Source of the DNA: Clostridiaceae bacterium
Lineage (GTDB): Bacteria > Bacillota > Clostridia > DSM-8532
DNA: 58,665 nucleotides
Direction: 5' to 3'
NCBI GenBank assembly: GCA_012839205.1
Contig: DUNT01000061.1
Span: forward strand, 1 to 58,665
In this document: one piece after another, positions 48,150 through 58,247 of the stretch
Layout of the letters: the number at the start of each line of letters is the position of its first letter
Position numbering within the stretch: position 1 is the first letter of the stretch
Made by a program: the position numbers and the translations under genes
The notes under the pieces: generated by a model
Database searches by the model: none
What the model was told of the DNA's origin: nothing
Seen by the model: only the letters and a program-made list of their open reading frames with translations

Positions 48150-50876
48150 TTAGCTTCCACAGCATTTTTTGTATTTTTTGCCGCTGCCGCAGGGACAGGG
48201 CTCATTTCTTCCTACCTTGGCAATATCTCGTTTTTTAGGTTTTCTTACCCCGTCATCACCATGGGAAGCCATTGTTGGCTTAGCCACCTGCTCTCTCTTA
48301 ACTACAATATTCTCCTTCTTAACGTGAAGAATCATTTTAACTGTGTCTTGCTGAATATTCCGAATCATTTCTTCGAACATATCAAAGCCTTCACGTTTAT
48401 ATTCAATTACCGGATCATGCTGGCCATAAGCTCTAAGACCGATACCATATTTTAATTGATCCATGGCATCTATATGATCCATCCATTTTTCGTCTACGCT
48501 TCTGAGTAAAGCTCTTCTTTCAATCTCACGTATAAGTTCTTCGCCGAATTCGACTTCCTTTGCTTCATATATACTATGAACCTTTTGTATTATTATATCT
48601 TTGATTTCATTTGCCGTAACAGTCTCAAGATCTACAAAGCTTAAGTCCAGCGTACCAGCTGGCAAAAGAACACTTTCGGCATAAGAGGCAAGCCCTTTTA
48701 AATCCCAATTGTCAGGAATGTCACTTTCTCCGCAATACATGTCCACTATATATCCGGCAATATTTTCTATCATTTTTAGGATATAACTCTTTAGATTCTC
48801 TCCATTCAGTACCTTTGCGCGTTCAGAATAGATTATCTCCCGCTGTTGATTCATAACATCATCATATTCCAGTACGCTTTTACGTCTTTGGAAATTGATT
48901 CCCTCAATCTTTTTCTGAGCGCTTTCTATGGCATTGGATAACAATTTTGCCTCAATAGGCTGGTTCTCATCCAACCCCAGTGCATCTACCATTCGTTCCA
49001 TACGCCCAGATCCGAAAAGGCGCATCAAATCGTCTTCCAATGAAATGTAGAAACGGCTTTCCCCCGGGTCACCCTGACGGCCTGAACGTCCTCTGAGCTG
49101 ATTGTCTATTCGTCTGGATTCGTGCCTCTCGGTACCTATAATCTTGAGACCACCAGCCTTGATAACCAGTTCTTTTTCTTTATCTGTTTCTTTCTTAAAC
49201 TCTTCATATAATTCCTTATATATTTGACGGGCCTTTAGAATCTGGGGGTCATCGGTTTCATCAAAGCTGCTGGACGCAAGAATCAGAGACTCTTCCATAC
49301 CCTGTTTTCGCATTTCCTGCTTGGCAAGAAATTCGGGATTACCGCCTAACATTATATCGGTACCACGGCCAGCCATGTTAGTGGAAATAGTTACTGCACC
49401 AAGTTTACCAGCCTGAGCTACAATTTCGGCTTCTTTATCGTGATATTTGGCATTTAAAACATTGTGTTTTATGCCATATTTTTTTAGCATACCACTAAGC
49501 ATTTCTGAGGTTTCTATGGATATTGTACCTACCAAAACCGGCTGCCCTTTTTTATGACTTTCCTCTATATCACGGACTACAGCTGCAAATTTACCGTTTT
49601 TTGTTTTATAGACTACATCATCATGATCTGTTCGTATAACAGGCAAATTTGTTGGGATGGGTATAACATCCAGATTATATATGGCCCTGAATTCCTGCTC
49701 CTCGGTAAGAGCGGTACCTGTCATACCGGCAAGTTTTTTATACATTCTGAAATAATTCTGAAAGGTTATAGTGGCAAGAGTCTTACTCTCACGTTCTACC
49801 TTAACCCCTTCTTTTGCTTCGATTGCCTGGTGCAGGCCATCTGAATAACGGCGTCCATACATTAACCGGCCTGTAAATTCATCAACGATAATAACCTCAT
49901 CATCTTTAACCACATAATCAACATCATTCTTCATCAGGCCGTGGGCTTTCAACGCCTGGTTAATATGATGGGATATGGTCATATTCTCGATATCTGAAAG
50001 GTTTTCTATCCCGAAAAACTTTTCGGCTTTTTCTATACCTCTTTGAGTTAAAGTAGCCGTATGGGCCTTTTCGTCCACTATATAATCGTATTCTCTGTCA
50101 TCAAGCTGTTGTTTGTCATCTGTTTCTTTGACAACCAGTTTAGTAAGCCGTCTTGCAAATGAATCGGCCTGCCTGTATAAGTCGGTGGATTTTTCACCTT
50201 GTCCGGAGATAATAAGTGGTGTTCTTGCTTCATCTATTAAAATGGAGTCTACTTCGTCCACAATTGCATAGTTTAAATCCCGCTGAACCATGTTTTCCTT
50301 GTATACAACCATGTTATCCCGCAGATAATCAAATCCGAATTCATTGTTGGTTCCATAGGTAATATCGGAATTATAAGCCTGTCTTCTTTCGTCATTGTCC
50401 ATATCATGAACTATTACACCTACAGAAAGACCGAGGAAATTATAAATCTTTCCCATCAGCTCAGATTGATACTTGGCCAGATAGTCATTAACAGTAATTA
50501 AATGGGCACCCTTACCAGTAAGAGCATTGAGGTAAAGCGGCAAGGTAGCAACTAAAGTTTTACCTTCACCGGTTTTCATTTCGGCAATACGCCCCTGATG
50601 AAGTATAATTCCGCCCATAAGCTGAACCCTGAAGTGTCTCATAGCCAGCACTCTGACAGATGCTTCTCTGACAACTGCAAAGGCCTCGGGAAGAATATCA
50701 TCAAGGGTTTCTCCGTTGGCCAGACGATTCTTAAATTCCTGCGTTTTGCCTTTTAATTGAGCATCGGATAATTTTTTTATTTCAGGCTCCATAGCCTCTA
50801 TTTCGTCAACGATAGGTTTTATTCTCTTTAGCTCTTTCTCTGAATAACTGCCAAAGATTTTTTCTAATATTCCCAT
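48150..50876 (-). CDS. secA: Preprotein translocase ATPase SecA
   Basis: 908 residues. It begins [15 protein letters not shown], with Walker [15 protein letters not shown] (near 102-112), the [13 protein letters not shown] Walker B region, a preprotein-binding domain (about 225-370), motif [13 protein letters not shown], and [13 protein letters not shown]-type motif VI. The C-terminal zinc finger [13 protein letters not shown] is complete, so SecB-like or lipid contacts are possible. SecA pushes unfolded preproteins through SecYEG. It starts 1 nt after yerC and is preceded by AAGGAG. Confidence 0.97.
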   Translation of the reverse strand: MGILEKIFGSYSEKELKRIKPIVDEIEAMEPEIKKLSDAQLKGKTQEFKNRLANGETLDDILPEAFAVVREASVRVLAMRHFRVQLMGGIILHQGRIAEMKTGEGKTLVATLPLYLNALTGKGAHLITVNDYLAKYQSELMGKIYNFLGLSVGVIVHDMDNDERRQAYNSDITYGTNNEFGFDYLRDNMVVYKENMVQRDLNYAIVDEVDSILIDEARTPLIISGQGEKSTDLYRQADSFARRLTKLVVKETDDKQQLDDREYDYIVDEKAHTATLTQRGIEKAEKFFGIENLSDIENMTISHHINQALKAHGLMKNDVDYVVKDDEVIIVDEFTGRLMYGRRYSDGLHQAIEAKEGVKVERESKTLATITFQNYFRMYKKLAGMTGTALTEEQEFRAIYNLDVIPIPTNLPVIRTDHDDVVYKTKNGKFAAVVRDIEESHKKGQPVLVGTISIETSEMLSGMLKKYGIKHNVLNAKYHDKEAEIVAQAGKLGAVTISTNMAGRGTDIMLGGNPEFLAKQEMRKQGMEESLILASSSFDETDDPQILKARQIYKELYEEFKKETDKEKELVIKAGGLKIIGTERHESRRIDNQLRGRSGRQGDPGESRFYISLEDDLMRLFGSGRMERMVDALGLDENQPIEAKLLSNAIESAQKKIEGINFQRRKSVLEYDDVMNQQREIIYSERAKVLNGENLKSYILKMIENIAGYIVDMYCGESDIPDNWDLKGLASYAESVLLPAGTLDLSFVDLETVTANEIKDIIIQKVHSIYEAKEVEFGEELIREIERRALLRSVDEKWMDHIDAMDQLKYGIGLRAYGQHDPVIEYKREGFDMFEEMIRNIQQDTVKMILHVKKENIVVKREQVAKPTMASHGDDGVRKPKKRDIAKVGRNEPCPCGSGKKYKKCCGS

Positions 50877-50877
50877 T

Positions 50878-51174
50878 TTACAACTCCTTCTTAGCTAATC
50901 GGTCAAGAACGAGGCGATATCCATCAGCTCCATAATGAAGAGATCTGCTGACTCTGCTTATCGTTGCCTCACTTGCACCTGTTATTTCATGTATTTCTCT
51001 ATATGTTTTTTTCTCTGTCAACATTCCTGCAACGGCAAAACGCTGAGCAAAGGCTTTAATTTCTGTGATTGTCCCGAGATCCTCAAAGAAATTGTAGCAT
51101 TCATCGATAGTTTCAAGCATTAAAATTGCTTCAAATAATCTGTCAGTATATTCATCTTTGAGCTTACTTTTCAT
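50878..51174 (-). CDS. YerC/YecD family TrpR-related DNA-binding protein
   Basis: 98 residues, full length for the family. The TrpR-type helix-turn-helix is visible at about 45-80 ([35 protein letters not shown]). It is a small predicted transcription factor; in other Firmicutes it is adjacent to unrelated genes and its ligand is unknown. Here it is 1 nt upstream of secA and shares its promoter, so it could be an autoregulator of secA expression (inference). Confidence 0.9.
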   Translation of the reverse strand: MKSKLKDEYTDRLFEAILMLETIDECYNFFEDLGTITEIKAFAQRFAVAGMLTEKKTYREIHEITGASEATISRVSRSLHYGADGYRLVLDRLAKKEL

Positions 51175-51213
51175 ACCTTCAACTCCAGTACATATATAAT
51201 CACTTATTTATTG

Positions 51214-51242
51214 ATTATCTCATTTGCAACTGTCATTTGCAA
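51214..51242 (-). promoter_or_regulatory. Candidate promoter of yerC-secA
   Basis: Minus strand TTGCAA (51242-51237), 17 nt, GATAAT (51219-51214), about 40 nt before the yerC ATG. A second TTGCAA lies between the boxes, making a short direct repeat TTGCAAATGA that could bind a regulator. Confidence 0.55.
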
Positions 51243-51261
51243 GAAATCGCTGTTGCATGTA

Positions 51262-51750
51262 TCATAAAATTACCTTTTTACCCATAATCTTTTTTCCTTC
51301 CAGACACAGAAGCTGTTTTTTGATGTCCAATCCTCCACCATAGCCTACAAGCTCACCTTTTGAACCAATTACTCTATGACATGGAATAACTATGGATAAC
51401 GGATTACGATTATTGGCCATTCCTACAGCCCGGCATGCTTTGGCTTTTCCAATTTGAATTGCAATATCTTTATAGCTCCTGGTTTCTCCATAAGGTATGG
51501 TTTTTAGCGCCTCCCAAACCAGCAGCTGGAAAGGTGTTCCTTTGGCGAAAACAGGCAGGTCAAATCTTTTTCTACGCCCCTCTAAATACTCGTCAAGCTG
51601 CTGTGAGGCTTCCTTTATTATAGCTGTCTCCTGTATCGTTACAGTATCGGGCATAGAATAATCTCCGAAGAAAACATCTGTGATTACTCCATTTTCTTCA
51701 CCTATGCCAATTTTCCCAACGCTTTTATGATAATAAAAAATTTTTTTCAA
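51262..51750 (-). CDS. ogt: Methylated-DNA-protein cysteine methyltransferase
   Basis: 162 residues. The active-site IVIPCHRVIGSKGELVGYGGGLDIKKQLL motif is complete, with the PCHRV cysteine as methyl acceptor. Before it, the helix-turn-helix region reads FQLLVWEALKTIPYGETRSYKDIA. It repairs O6-methylguanine in a suicide reaction. The start is TTG 51750 after GGAGG. It is monocistronic and divergent from argJ. Confidence 0.95.
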   Translation of the reverse strand: MKKIFYYHKSVGKIGIGEENGVITDVFFGDYSMPDTVTIQETAIIKEASQQLDEYLEGRRKRFDLPVFAKGTPFQLLVWEALKTIPYGETRSYKDIAIQIGKAKACRAVGMANNRNPLSIVIPCHRVIGSKGELVGYGGGLDIKKQLLCLEGKKIMGKKVIL

Positions 51751-51792
51751 GGGAATACCTCCATCCTGATAGGAAAGTAAAACAGCATTTAA

Positions 51793-51821
51793 AGAATATC
51801 ACACAAATAATGTCATCTCAA
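51793..51821 (-). promoter_or_regulatory. Promoter of ogt
   Basis: Minus strand TTGAGA (51821-51816), 17 nt, TATTCT (51798-51793), about 40 nt before the ogt start. Each box matches four or more of six positions. Confidence 0.55.
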
Positions 51822-51885
51822 CGAAAATACCTAAATATGTATTATAGGCACAATCATCAAATAATAAAAGAAAAAATTCAAATTA

Positions 51886-51914
51886 TTGCCTAAGTTATTT
51901 AATTCAGTTACAAT
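51886..51914 (+). promoter_or_regulatory. Promoter of argJ
   Basis: TTGCCT (51886-51891), exactly 17 nt, TACAAT (51909-51914), 23 nt before the argJ ATG. Its position shows that the longer frame beginning at 51886 is not the translated one. No clear ARG operator is visible. Confidence 0.7.
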
Positions 51915-51936
51915 AAGACAATATGGAGGAAATGTT

Positions 51937-53133
51937 ATGAATAATAACGGAATAACTGCACCCAGAGGTTTTTTGGCATCGGGTGTAGCATGTGGCTTAA
52001 AGAATAATAAAGGTAAGGATCTGGCAATGGTTGTATCAGAAAACCTCGCCGTTGCTGCAGGTATTTTTACCACAAATGTTGTAAAAGGGCATTCTCTATT
52101 GTGGACCAAAAATAAAATAAAAAATGGCCACGCCAGAGCCATAGTCATAAACAGTGGTTGTGCCAATGCCTGCTTAGGTGCAAGAGGAGATAAAGATGCG
52201 CAAGATATGGCACTATATGCCTCTTCATTAATAGGCTGTGAGCCAGACAATGTTATGTTAGGCTCTACCGGGGTTATCGGATTCCCGCTTGATATGGATA
52301 AAATTAAAAAAGGAATTAAATCTGCCTTTGATTCTTTGTCCAGCCAAGGCGGCGCCCGTGCAGCAGAAGCCATAATGACCACTGATACTTTTCCCAAAGA
52401 AACATCAAAAACCATTGAAATAGATGATAAAACAATTACCCTAGGTGGCATGTGCAAAGGCTCAGGTATGATTCATCCCAATATGGCAACAATGATCTGT
52501 CTTATTACCACTGATGCAGCCATATCCCAGGAAATGCTGGATAAAGCATTAAGGTCTGTTGCCGAAAAATCTTTTAACCGTGTTTCAGTAGATGGCGATA
52601 CCAGCGTTTGCGATCAGCTGGTGATTATGGCAAACGGTCAGGGTGGAAATACTCCCATTATCTCCGAGGGCTCAGACTATGAAGCCTTTGTCTCTGCTTT
52701 GCTGGATGTTTCAGTAAGTCTGTCGAAAATGCTGGCCAAGGACGGAGAAGGTGCAACAAAGCTAATCGAGATACAGGTAAAGGGCTGTAAGGATATTGAA
52801 TCGGCACACCTTATACTTAATGCTATCGCAAAGTCTCCATTGGTAAAGACTGCTTTTTTCGGGCAGGATGCCAATTGGGGAAGAATCTTTACCGCTGCGG
52901 GTTATTCCGGAGCCGATTTTGATCCTGATTCAGTTGATATTTATCTGGGGGATCTTATGGTATGTAATAACGGCATCGGACTAAACTTTGACGAAGAAAA
53001 AGCCTTAGAAATTTTAAAAAAAGATGAGATTATCGTAACTCTTGATTTTAAAAGCGGTCAGGTTAATGACAGAATATGGACTTGCGATCTTTCCTATGAT
53101 TATGTAAAAATAAATGGCTCTTATAGAAGCTAA
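51937..53133 (+). CDS. argJ: Bifunctional glutamate N-acetyltransferase / ornithine acetyltransferase ArgJ
   Basis: 398 residues from ATG 51937 after GGAGGA. The autocleavage site is visible in MIHPNMATMICLITTDA, where the Ala-Thr bond is cut and the new N-terminal Thr is the nucleophile. Other landmarks are INSGCANACLGARGD and the C-terminal end SYDYVKINGSYRS. It moves the acetyl group from N-acetylornithine to glutamate in arginine synthesis. The rest of an arg operon (argB, argC, argD) is not in the window, so it is isolated here. Confidence 0.95.
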   Translation: MNNNGITAPRGFLASGVACGLKNNKGKDLAMVVSENLAVAAGIFTTNVVKGHSLLWTKNKIKNGHARAIVINSGCANACLGARGDKDAQDMALYASSLIGCEPDNVMLGSTGVIGFPLDMDKIKKGIKSAFDSLSSQGGARAAEAIMTTDTFPKETSKTIEIDDKTITLGGMCKGSGMIHPNMATMICLITTDAAISQEMLDKALRSVAEKSFNRVSVDGDTSVCDQLVIMANGQGGNTPIISEGSDYEAFVSALLDVSVSLSKMLAKDGEGATKLIEIQVKGCKDIESAHLILNAIAKSPLVKTAFFGQDANWGRIFTAAGYSGADFDPDSVDIYLGDLMVCNNGIGLNFDEEKALEILKKDEIIVTLDFKSGQVNDRIWTCDLSYDYVKINGSYRS

Positions 53134-53142
53134 AACATTGTT

Positions 53143-53170
53143 TTGCCGAAAATATAGTGGGTAATATTAT
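53143..53170 (+). promoter_or_regulatory. Candidate promoter of the CheW-like gene
   Basis: TTGCCG, 16 nt, TATTAT, 23 nt before the CheW-like ATG and just after the argJ stop. Spacing is one nt short of ideal. Confidence 0.45.
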
Positions 53171-53193
53171 AGTATTAAATTGGAGGGATTTTC

Positions 53194-53673
53194 ATGGCTA
53201 TTCAGCAACTTGTAAAATTTCATATTGCGGATGAAGCCTTTGGAATAGGTATCAAAGACATTTTCCAAATAATAAGGCCGCAGGAGGTATTCAAAGTTCC
53301 CAATACCCCCCCCTATATTGAAGGGCTTATAAACCTTCGCGGTAAGGTTATGACAGTGGTGAACTTAAGAAAACGATTTAATTTGCCTGAAAAGGAAAAT
53401 GATAATGATACCAAGATTCTTATTATAAGAATGGATGATTATCTATTGGGTTTCACCGTAGACAATGTGTCTGAAATTGTACGGGTCCAGGACGAAGAAA
53501 TAGTTGAGACACCGCCGGCATTAACTAGTTTTGACAGGCGATTTCTGACTGGTGTAGCCAAAGTAGGCGAAAAACTTATTCTTTTGTTGGATTTGGAAAA
53601 GATTTTAACACCTGATGAAGAGAGTCAAGTTAAAGAACTCCTGGAAGAAAACGAAGCAAAGATAATCGGTTAA
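53194..53673 (+). CDS. cheW: CheW-domain protein
   Basis: 159 residues, the length of a stand-alone CheW. The sequence VKFHIADEAFGIGIKDIFQIIRPQEVFKVPNTPPYIEGLINLRGKVMTVVNLRKRF is the CheW N-terminal fold; VDNVSEIVRV and ILLLDLEKIL follow. CheW bridges chemoreceptors to CheA. No other chemotaxis gene is near, so it may serve chemotaxis or another signalling array. The ATG follows TTGGAGG. Confidence 0.92.
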   Translation: MAIQQLVKFHIADEAFGIGIKDIFQIIRPQEVFKVPNTPPYIEGLINLRGKVMTVVNLRKRFNLPEKENDNDTKILIIRMDDYLLGFTVDNVSEIVRVQDEEIVETPPALTSFDRRFLTGVAKVGEKLILLLDLEKILTPDEESQVKELLEENEAKIIG

Positions 53674-53698
53674 GATTAATAACAATTGTTTAATACTT

Positions 53699-55432
53699 TC
53701 ATTTATTTCTTACTTTGGCAACACGGACTAGATTCCTGCCGGTACGCTTTGCCTCATAAAGAGCATCGTCTGCTGTACTAATCAGCTCTTGAGGCTTTCC
53801 TGCCGTTTCAGGATAAGTTGATACTCCTACACTTATTGTAATGGATGCCGTAACCACCCTGTCGGTAATACTAAGCTGAGAGACACCTATTCTAAGATCC
53901 TCAGCTTTTTCTCTGGCTTGTTCTAAAGAGGTATACGGCATCAATATTACAAATTCTTCTCCGCCGTATCTGGCAAATACATCTTCTTTTCTGAGTGTTT
54001 TCTTGATAAAGCCCGAAAGGGTTTTAAGGACTAAATCTCCAAAAAGATGACCATATGTATCGTTAAACTTCTTGAAATGATCAATGTCAAATATAATAAA
54101 GGATAAATCATGTCCTCCTTCCTGAGCTCTATTATATTCTTCCTGAAGCTTATCATTGAAATACAGACGATTATATGCTCCGGTAAGTCCGTCCAGTGTG
54201 GCCAGGTCATGCATCTGTTGGTATAATCTTGCGTTTTCTATGGCAATACTGACCTGCTGTGATATGACTTCCAGCAGCCTCATATTCTCACTATCAAACG
54301 CATCTTTAAGGCTATGCTCAATCAGGACAATACCAAGGGCTTTGCCTTTTGCCAAAAGCGGCACACAAATCATGGCTTTTATGTTACGGCCTTTAGTAAA
54401 AGGATATTCTTCTTCATTCACATCGTTGTCAATCATTGAACTGCCTTTCTCTATAGAGGGTTTAAGAATATCACAGTTTATATAATCCGAAACAATTGCC
54501 AGATTTTTTTTATCAAAAATACTTGATACCTGAACCTTAAGTTTGTTCTGGGAACCATAGCACAAAGCAATTGTCGAGTGGGAAACGCCCATAACACCTA
54601 TAATAACATCGTTTACAAACTTTAATAGTTCATTCATATCAAAAATTGAGGTTATTGCTTGTGATATCTGCTGGAGTGTATAAAGTTCGGCCAGACTTGA
54701 TGTCAGTCTGCGGTTAGCTTCCTCAAGCTGATTATTAGTCTCCATCAGTTTGTCATAATGACTCTGAATCTCTTTTTTAGCCTGTTCCAGCTGAACATAT
54801 TTATCGCCTAAACGATCAATTAATATGTTGTTTTCTTCTTTGCTTCTGGCATACTCATTATATATTCCGCTCCATATGTAGCAAAAAAGAGTAAAGAGCA
54901 TGTACTGTATTATAGAGATTATAATCAGATATTTTATATCACTGATGAGATTCCCCGTGCCGCCTTTATTAAACCATGCCAATGCTATATATTGAGACAG
55001 AATTTGAACTATAAGACTTAATAATATGTAAGGAACTGTCTTTTTAAACCCTTTTGTTAAACTTATAAAAGTAATAGGCAATAAAGCTGTAAAATAGAAG
55101 AAGACACTGTGGTACATTGTACTTACCATAACGGCAATAACAATTATCTCCAGCGACTTAATCAAATCAAATATTATCACTTTGCTCTTTGCGGTCAAAG
55201 TTTTTGCCTGGCAAACTTTAAATATACTTAAGGCAATAAATATGCTAAGTAACAGGCCTTGTGTTATAATTGCACTCAAAACAATGGGCTGATCCAACAA
55301 GGTCCTTTTTGCAAACACATCTTCTAAAATCAGAAACACTAATATAACCCACCCAATTTTAGTGATGTTGTGCTCGTATCTCATATAATTTGTATACGTT
55401 GTTTCATTAATGTCCTGATTAATTGATTCCAA
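53699..55432 (-). CDS. Membrane diguanylate cyclase with GAF domain
   Basis: 577 residues from TTG 55432, six nt after GGAGG; earlier starts at 55447 and 55474 have no good ribosome site. Five or six N-terminal spans (about 25-200) and a coiled coil (about 205-255) precede a GAF domain (about 265-405). The C-terminal GGDEF domain has active-site RYGGEEFVILMPYT and FDIDHFKKFNDTYGHLFGD. It should make c-di-GMP in response to membrane or GAF signals. It is the last gene of the glgA-nth-FtsA-like operon, 29 nt after the FtsA-like gene. Confidence 0.9.
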   Translation of the reverse strand: MESINQDINETTYTNYMRYEHNITKIGWVILVFLILEDVFAKRTLLDQPIVLSAIITQGLLLSIFIALSIFKVCQAKTLTAKSKVIIFDLIKSLEIIVIAVMVSTMYHSVFFYFTALLPITFISLTKGFKKTVPYILLSLIVQILSQYIALAWFNKGGTGNLISDIKYLIIISIIQYMLFTLFCYIWSGIYNEYARSKEENNILIDRLGDKYVQLEQAKKEIQSHYDKLMETNNQLEEANRRLTSSLAELYTLQQISQAITSIFDMNELLKFVNDVIIGVMGVSHSTIALCYGSQNKLKVQVSSIFDKKNLAIVSDYINCDILKPSIEKGSSMIDNDVNEEEYPFTKGRNIKAMICVPLLAKGKALGIVLIEHSLKDAFDSENMRLLEVISQQVSIAIENARLYQQMHDLATLDGLTGAYNRLYFNDKLQEEYNRAQEGGHDLSFIIFDIDHFKKFNDTYGHLFGDLVLKTLSGFIKKTLRKEDVFARYGGEEFVILMPYTSLEQAREKAEDLRIGVSQLSITDRVVTASITISVGVSTYPETAGKPQELISTADDALYEAKRTGRNLVRVAKVRNK

Positions 55433-55461
55433 GTGTTTCCTCCACATAGTTTTTAATACTG

Positions 55462-57582
55462 CTACTCCTGCCAATATATTTTAATTCTGTCACCGGATCT
55501 GATTTTATCAGTGTAGTTGGCATCATTCTCATTAAGTTTTAGCATAAGAATTCCTTTGGGCATTGTAAGATCGAAATCAATAAAATTAAACAGGTCTATG
55601 AACAAATAATCGGTATTTTTTGGCGGTAAGTTAATAGATTTTTCGTTAACAAATACAATTATTCCTTTTTTTTCTGCAAATTTTTGTTCTTTTCCCTTAA
55701 TAACGTCCTTTTCCCATTCATATTCCGGATTATCCTCTATATTCTGGAATCTCTCTTTTTCATCACTATTATGTGATTCTTCGTCAGTGTTAACAGTATT
55801 CTGGTATTTCCTTGGAACAACCAATATCTCATCTCCCGGCTTTAAAACTGTTTCCATCCCGGCAGAACTGCCGTTTAGCATGAATTCTGAAACCAGTGGG
55901 TTAAATTCTAAAAGCCGCGCTACATCGTCAAGACTATAATCGTTAATAATATCAACCCTGTCCCCCTGCTGAACTGGAGTATCCAAAGAAGACTCTATTC
56001 CGTTAATCAAAACTTTTGGTTTTATAGTATAAGTCTGATCATTAAATTTGACATATACAGGCTCAGATTTTTCTGCCAAATCCCCTGCAGAAATTGCAGC
56101 GTCCTTACCATTTTTGGCCGGTACCACAGTAATTTTGTCACCCGGCTCTATAGGTTTATTAAGACTGGATACTTTACCGTTCAGATATATTTCAGCAGGC
56201 TTGCCCATACTTCCCCGTATGGTTCTATCTTTATTATTAAACTTAAACTTTAAACTTTTACCTGACCTGCATATAAGCTGATCCGGATTGAATCCTGCCA
56301 GTATCAGCGCATCGGATACAAGCATTTTTCTGGCATTATACATACGTATCTTTTTATCATTTACAAAAACATAGTAAAAGTCCTGCCCTTTTGTCAGAGC
56401 AGTTGTAACCAATATACCCAAAGGCGTAATTGAATCAGGCCCGTCAAGCATGGACACATCGGTATCAATATTTTTGGCTATGCTTCGGTTTCTTATAGCA
56501 ACTCTCTCTCTGGGTAAACCTATAGAGTCGGATATTGCCTCACATAAACCGCTGGACTGGCTTCCACCACCAACTAAAAAAACAGCATTTGGAGCTTTTC
56601 CGCCATTGAGTTCCAATATTCTTTCAGCAATTGTTTTTGCAAGATTCTCCACTACAGGGTTTGTTACTCTGATAATCTCATCTGCTTTGGCAGTAACTTC
56701 ATTATCAAGTATATCAGTAAAAACTATGTCCTTTTCTTCACCTGAAAGTGTAGTTTTAATCTTTTCTGCGGTTTCAAAATCCACAAGATAGCTTTGGGCA
56801 ATGGCTTCGCTTACTTCGTCCCCCGCAATGGGAACCATAGCATATGCAGTAATTGTGCCGGATTTTGTAATTGCAATGTCGGATGTGCCTGCTCCGATAT
56901 CCACCAGGGCAAGGTTAAGAAGACGCAGATCCTTGGGTATGGCCAGATTAAGTGCTGCAATAGGCTCTAAAGTTATAAAATTTACTTCCAGATTAATTCT
57001 TTCCATAACAGTATAAAGACTGTCTACTACAGTTTGAGGAAGAAAAGTCGCCAGAACTTCAACACCGGCTCTGTGCCCTTTATGCCCCACCAGGTTTGAA
57101 ATAACATAATTATTTAAATAATATGTAACCACACTATATCCTACACAATAATACTGATCTTTTTCAGAAGAAGAAAGACTGTTCTCTATCTCTGATTGAG
57201 CCTTCTGGACACCTTCCATCTCAAGGGCACTGATAAGTTGCTGATCAATTTCTTTGCCATCTTCAATATCACGTTCAACCTTAATCTGACAGGTTTTTAA
57301 AACTCGCCCCGCAGCAGCAATTGATACTCTGGTAAGGTTATGCCCGATTTTTTTCTCCAGGGCATCCTTTACCTTGGCAGCACCCTGAGCAACCTTGGCA
57401 ATATCATGAATCTGCCCATCAAGCATAGCACGGCTTTCATGAACTATCATTTCGGCGGCCTGTACAAAAAAGCGCTCTTCCTTTTGAACACCTACTACAC
57501 CTATAATGGTACGGGTGCCTATATCCAGAGCAAAAATTACATCATCAGGCATAGGACTAGAAACTTCTTTTTTTACTTGCAT
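55462..57582 (-). CDS. FtsA/PilM-like ATPase with C-terminal beta-grasp-like repeats
   Basis: 706 residues, far longer than FtsA (about 420). Residues 12-405 are an actin-fold ATPase: phosphate 1 FALDIGTRTIIGVVG, phosphate 2 LALVDIGAGTSDIAI, adenosine motif VFLVGGGSQSSGL. Then come about four repeats ending alike: IYLNGKVSSLNKPIEPGDKITVV, VLINGIESSLDTPVQQGDRVDII, FMLNGSSAGMETVLKPGDEILVV and a terminal RSGDRIKIYWQ. These look like ThiS/MoaD-type beta-grasp units (inference). An acidic linker lies near 597-615. It lacks the C-terminal amphipathic membrane helix of FtsA. The ATG follows GGGGG. A division or envelope role is likely but undefined. Confidence 0.82.
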   Translation of the reverse strand: MQVKKEVSSPMPDDVIFALDIGTRTIIGVVGVQKEERFFVQAAEMIVHESRAMLDGQIHDIAKVAQGAAKVKDALEKKIGHNLTRVSIAAAGRVLKTCQIKVERDIEDGKEIDQQLISALEMEGVQKAQSEIENSLSSSEKDQYYCVGYSVVTYYLNNYVISNLVGHKGHRAGVEVLATFLPQTVVDSLYTVMERINLEVNFITLEPIAALNLAIPKDLRLLNLALVDIGAGTSDIAITKSGTITAYAMVPIAGDEVSEAIAQSYLVDFETAEKIKTTLSGEEKDIVFTDILDNEVTAKADEIIRVTNPVVENLAKTIAERILELNGGKAPNAVFLVGGGSQSSGLCEAISDSIGLPRERVAIRNRSIAKNIDTDVSMLDGPDSITPLGILVTTALTKGQDFYYVFVNDKKIRMYNARKMLVSDALILAGFNPDQLICRSGKSLKFKFNNKDRTIRGSMGKPAEIYLNGKVSSLNKPIEPGDKITVVPAKNGKDAAISAGDLAEKSEPVYVKFNDQTYTIKPKVLINGIESSLDTPVQQGDRVDIINDYSLDDVARLLEFNPLVSEFMLNGSSAGMETVLKPGDEILVVPRKYQNTVNTDEESHNSDEKERFQNIEDNPEYEWEKDVIKGKEQKFAEKKGIIVFVNEKSINLPPKNTDYLFIDLFNFIDFDLTMPKGILMLKLNENDANYTDKIRSGDRIKIYWQE

Positions 57583-57607
57583 TTATAGCCCCCATCTTTT
57601 GTTACTA

Positions 57608-58246
57608 TTATTGTATATTTTTATTTGCATATACGCAATATGGCATAATGCTACAAATTTCGCATTTTGGCCTTCTGGCCTGACAAATTGCACGCCCATG
57701 GTAAACAAGATAATGAGAAAAGTTAGCCCATTCACTTTCTGGCAGAATCTTCATAAGATCCCGTTCTACAATATCAGGATTTTTTGACTTTGTCAGACCC
57801 AGGCGGTTGGCAAGTCTCATACAATGAGTATCCACAATAACGCCTGGCTTTGAGAAAACCGTTGATAAGACCACATTGGCAGTCTTTCTTCCTACACCGG
57901 GCAGACTTAGCAAATCCTCCATATTATCGGGAACTTTGCCCCCGTAATCCCTCAATAGTTTAATACAGCACTCTTTTATATTCCTGGCTTTATTTCGGAA
58001 AAAACCCGTCGATTTAATATCCTGTTCCAGCTCTGATAAATCAGCACCTGCAAAATCCTCGGCATTTCGATATTTTTTAAAAAGCTCCTTCGTTACAATA
58101 TTAACCCTTGCATCGGTACATTGTGCCGCTAATTGAGTTGCTATAAGTAATTCCAGAGGTGTTTTATAGTCCAGAGTACATGTTGCATCGGGGTATAAGG
58201 ATTTTAATTCTTTTAGTATAATTAAAGCCTTTTCTTTTTTTCTCAA
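57608..58246 (-). CDS. nth: Endonuclease III (DNA glycosylase/AP lyase)
   Basis: 212 residues. Helix-hairpin-helix LPGVGRKTANVVL contains the catalytic Lys, VDTHCMRLANRLGL the catalytic Asp, and the iron-sulfur motif C-x6-C-x2-C-x5-C is exact (CQARRPKCEICSIMPYC). It removes oxidised pyrimidines. The start is TTG 58246, 1 nt after the glgA stop, with AAGGA inside the glgA end. It precedes the FtsA-like gene by 25 nt. Confidence 0.96.
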   Translation of the reverse strand: MRKKEKALIILKELKSLYPDATCTLDYKTPLELLIATQLAAQCTDARVNIVTKELFKKYRNAEDFAGADLSELEQDIKSTGFFRNKARNIKECCIKLLRDYGGKVPDNMEDLLSLPGVGRKTANVVLSTVFSKPGVIVDTHCMRLANRLGLTKSKNPDIVERDLMKILPESEWANFSHYLVYHGRAICQARRPKCEICSIMPYCVYANKNIQ

Positions 58247-58247
58247 A

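Noticed and set aside
51886-51936. TTG start of a longer ArgJ
   Set aside because: The TTG is part of the -35 box of the argJ promoter; ATG 51937 follows GGAGGA.
51831-52457. 208-codon minus-strand frame opposite argJ
   Set aside because: Antisense shadow of a confidently coding gene, without ribosome site or recognisable domain.
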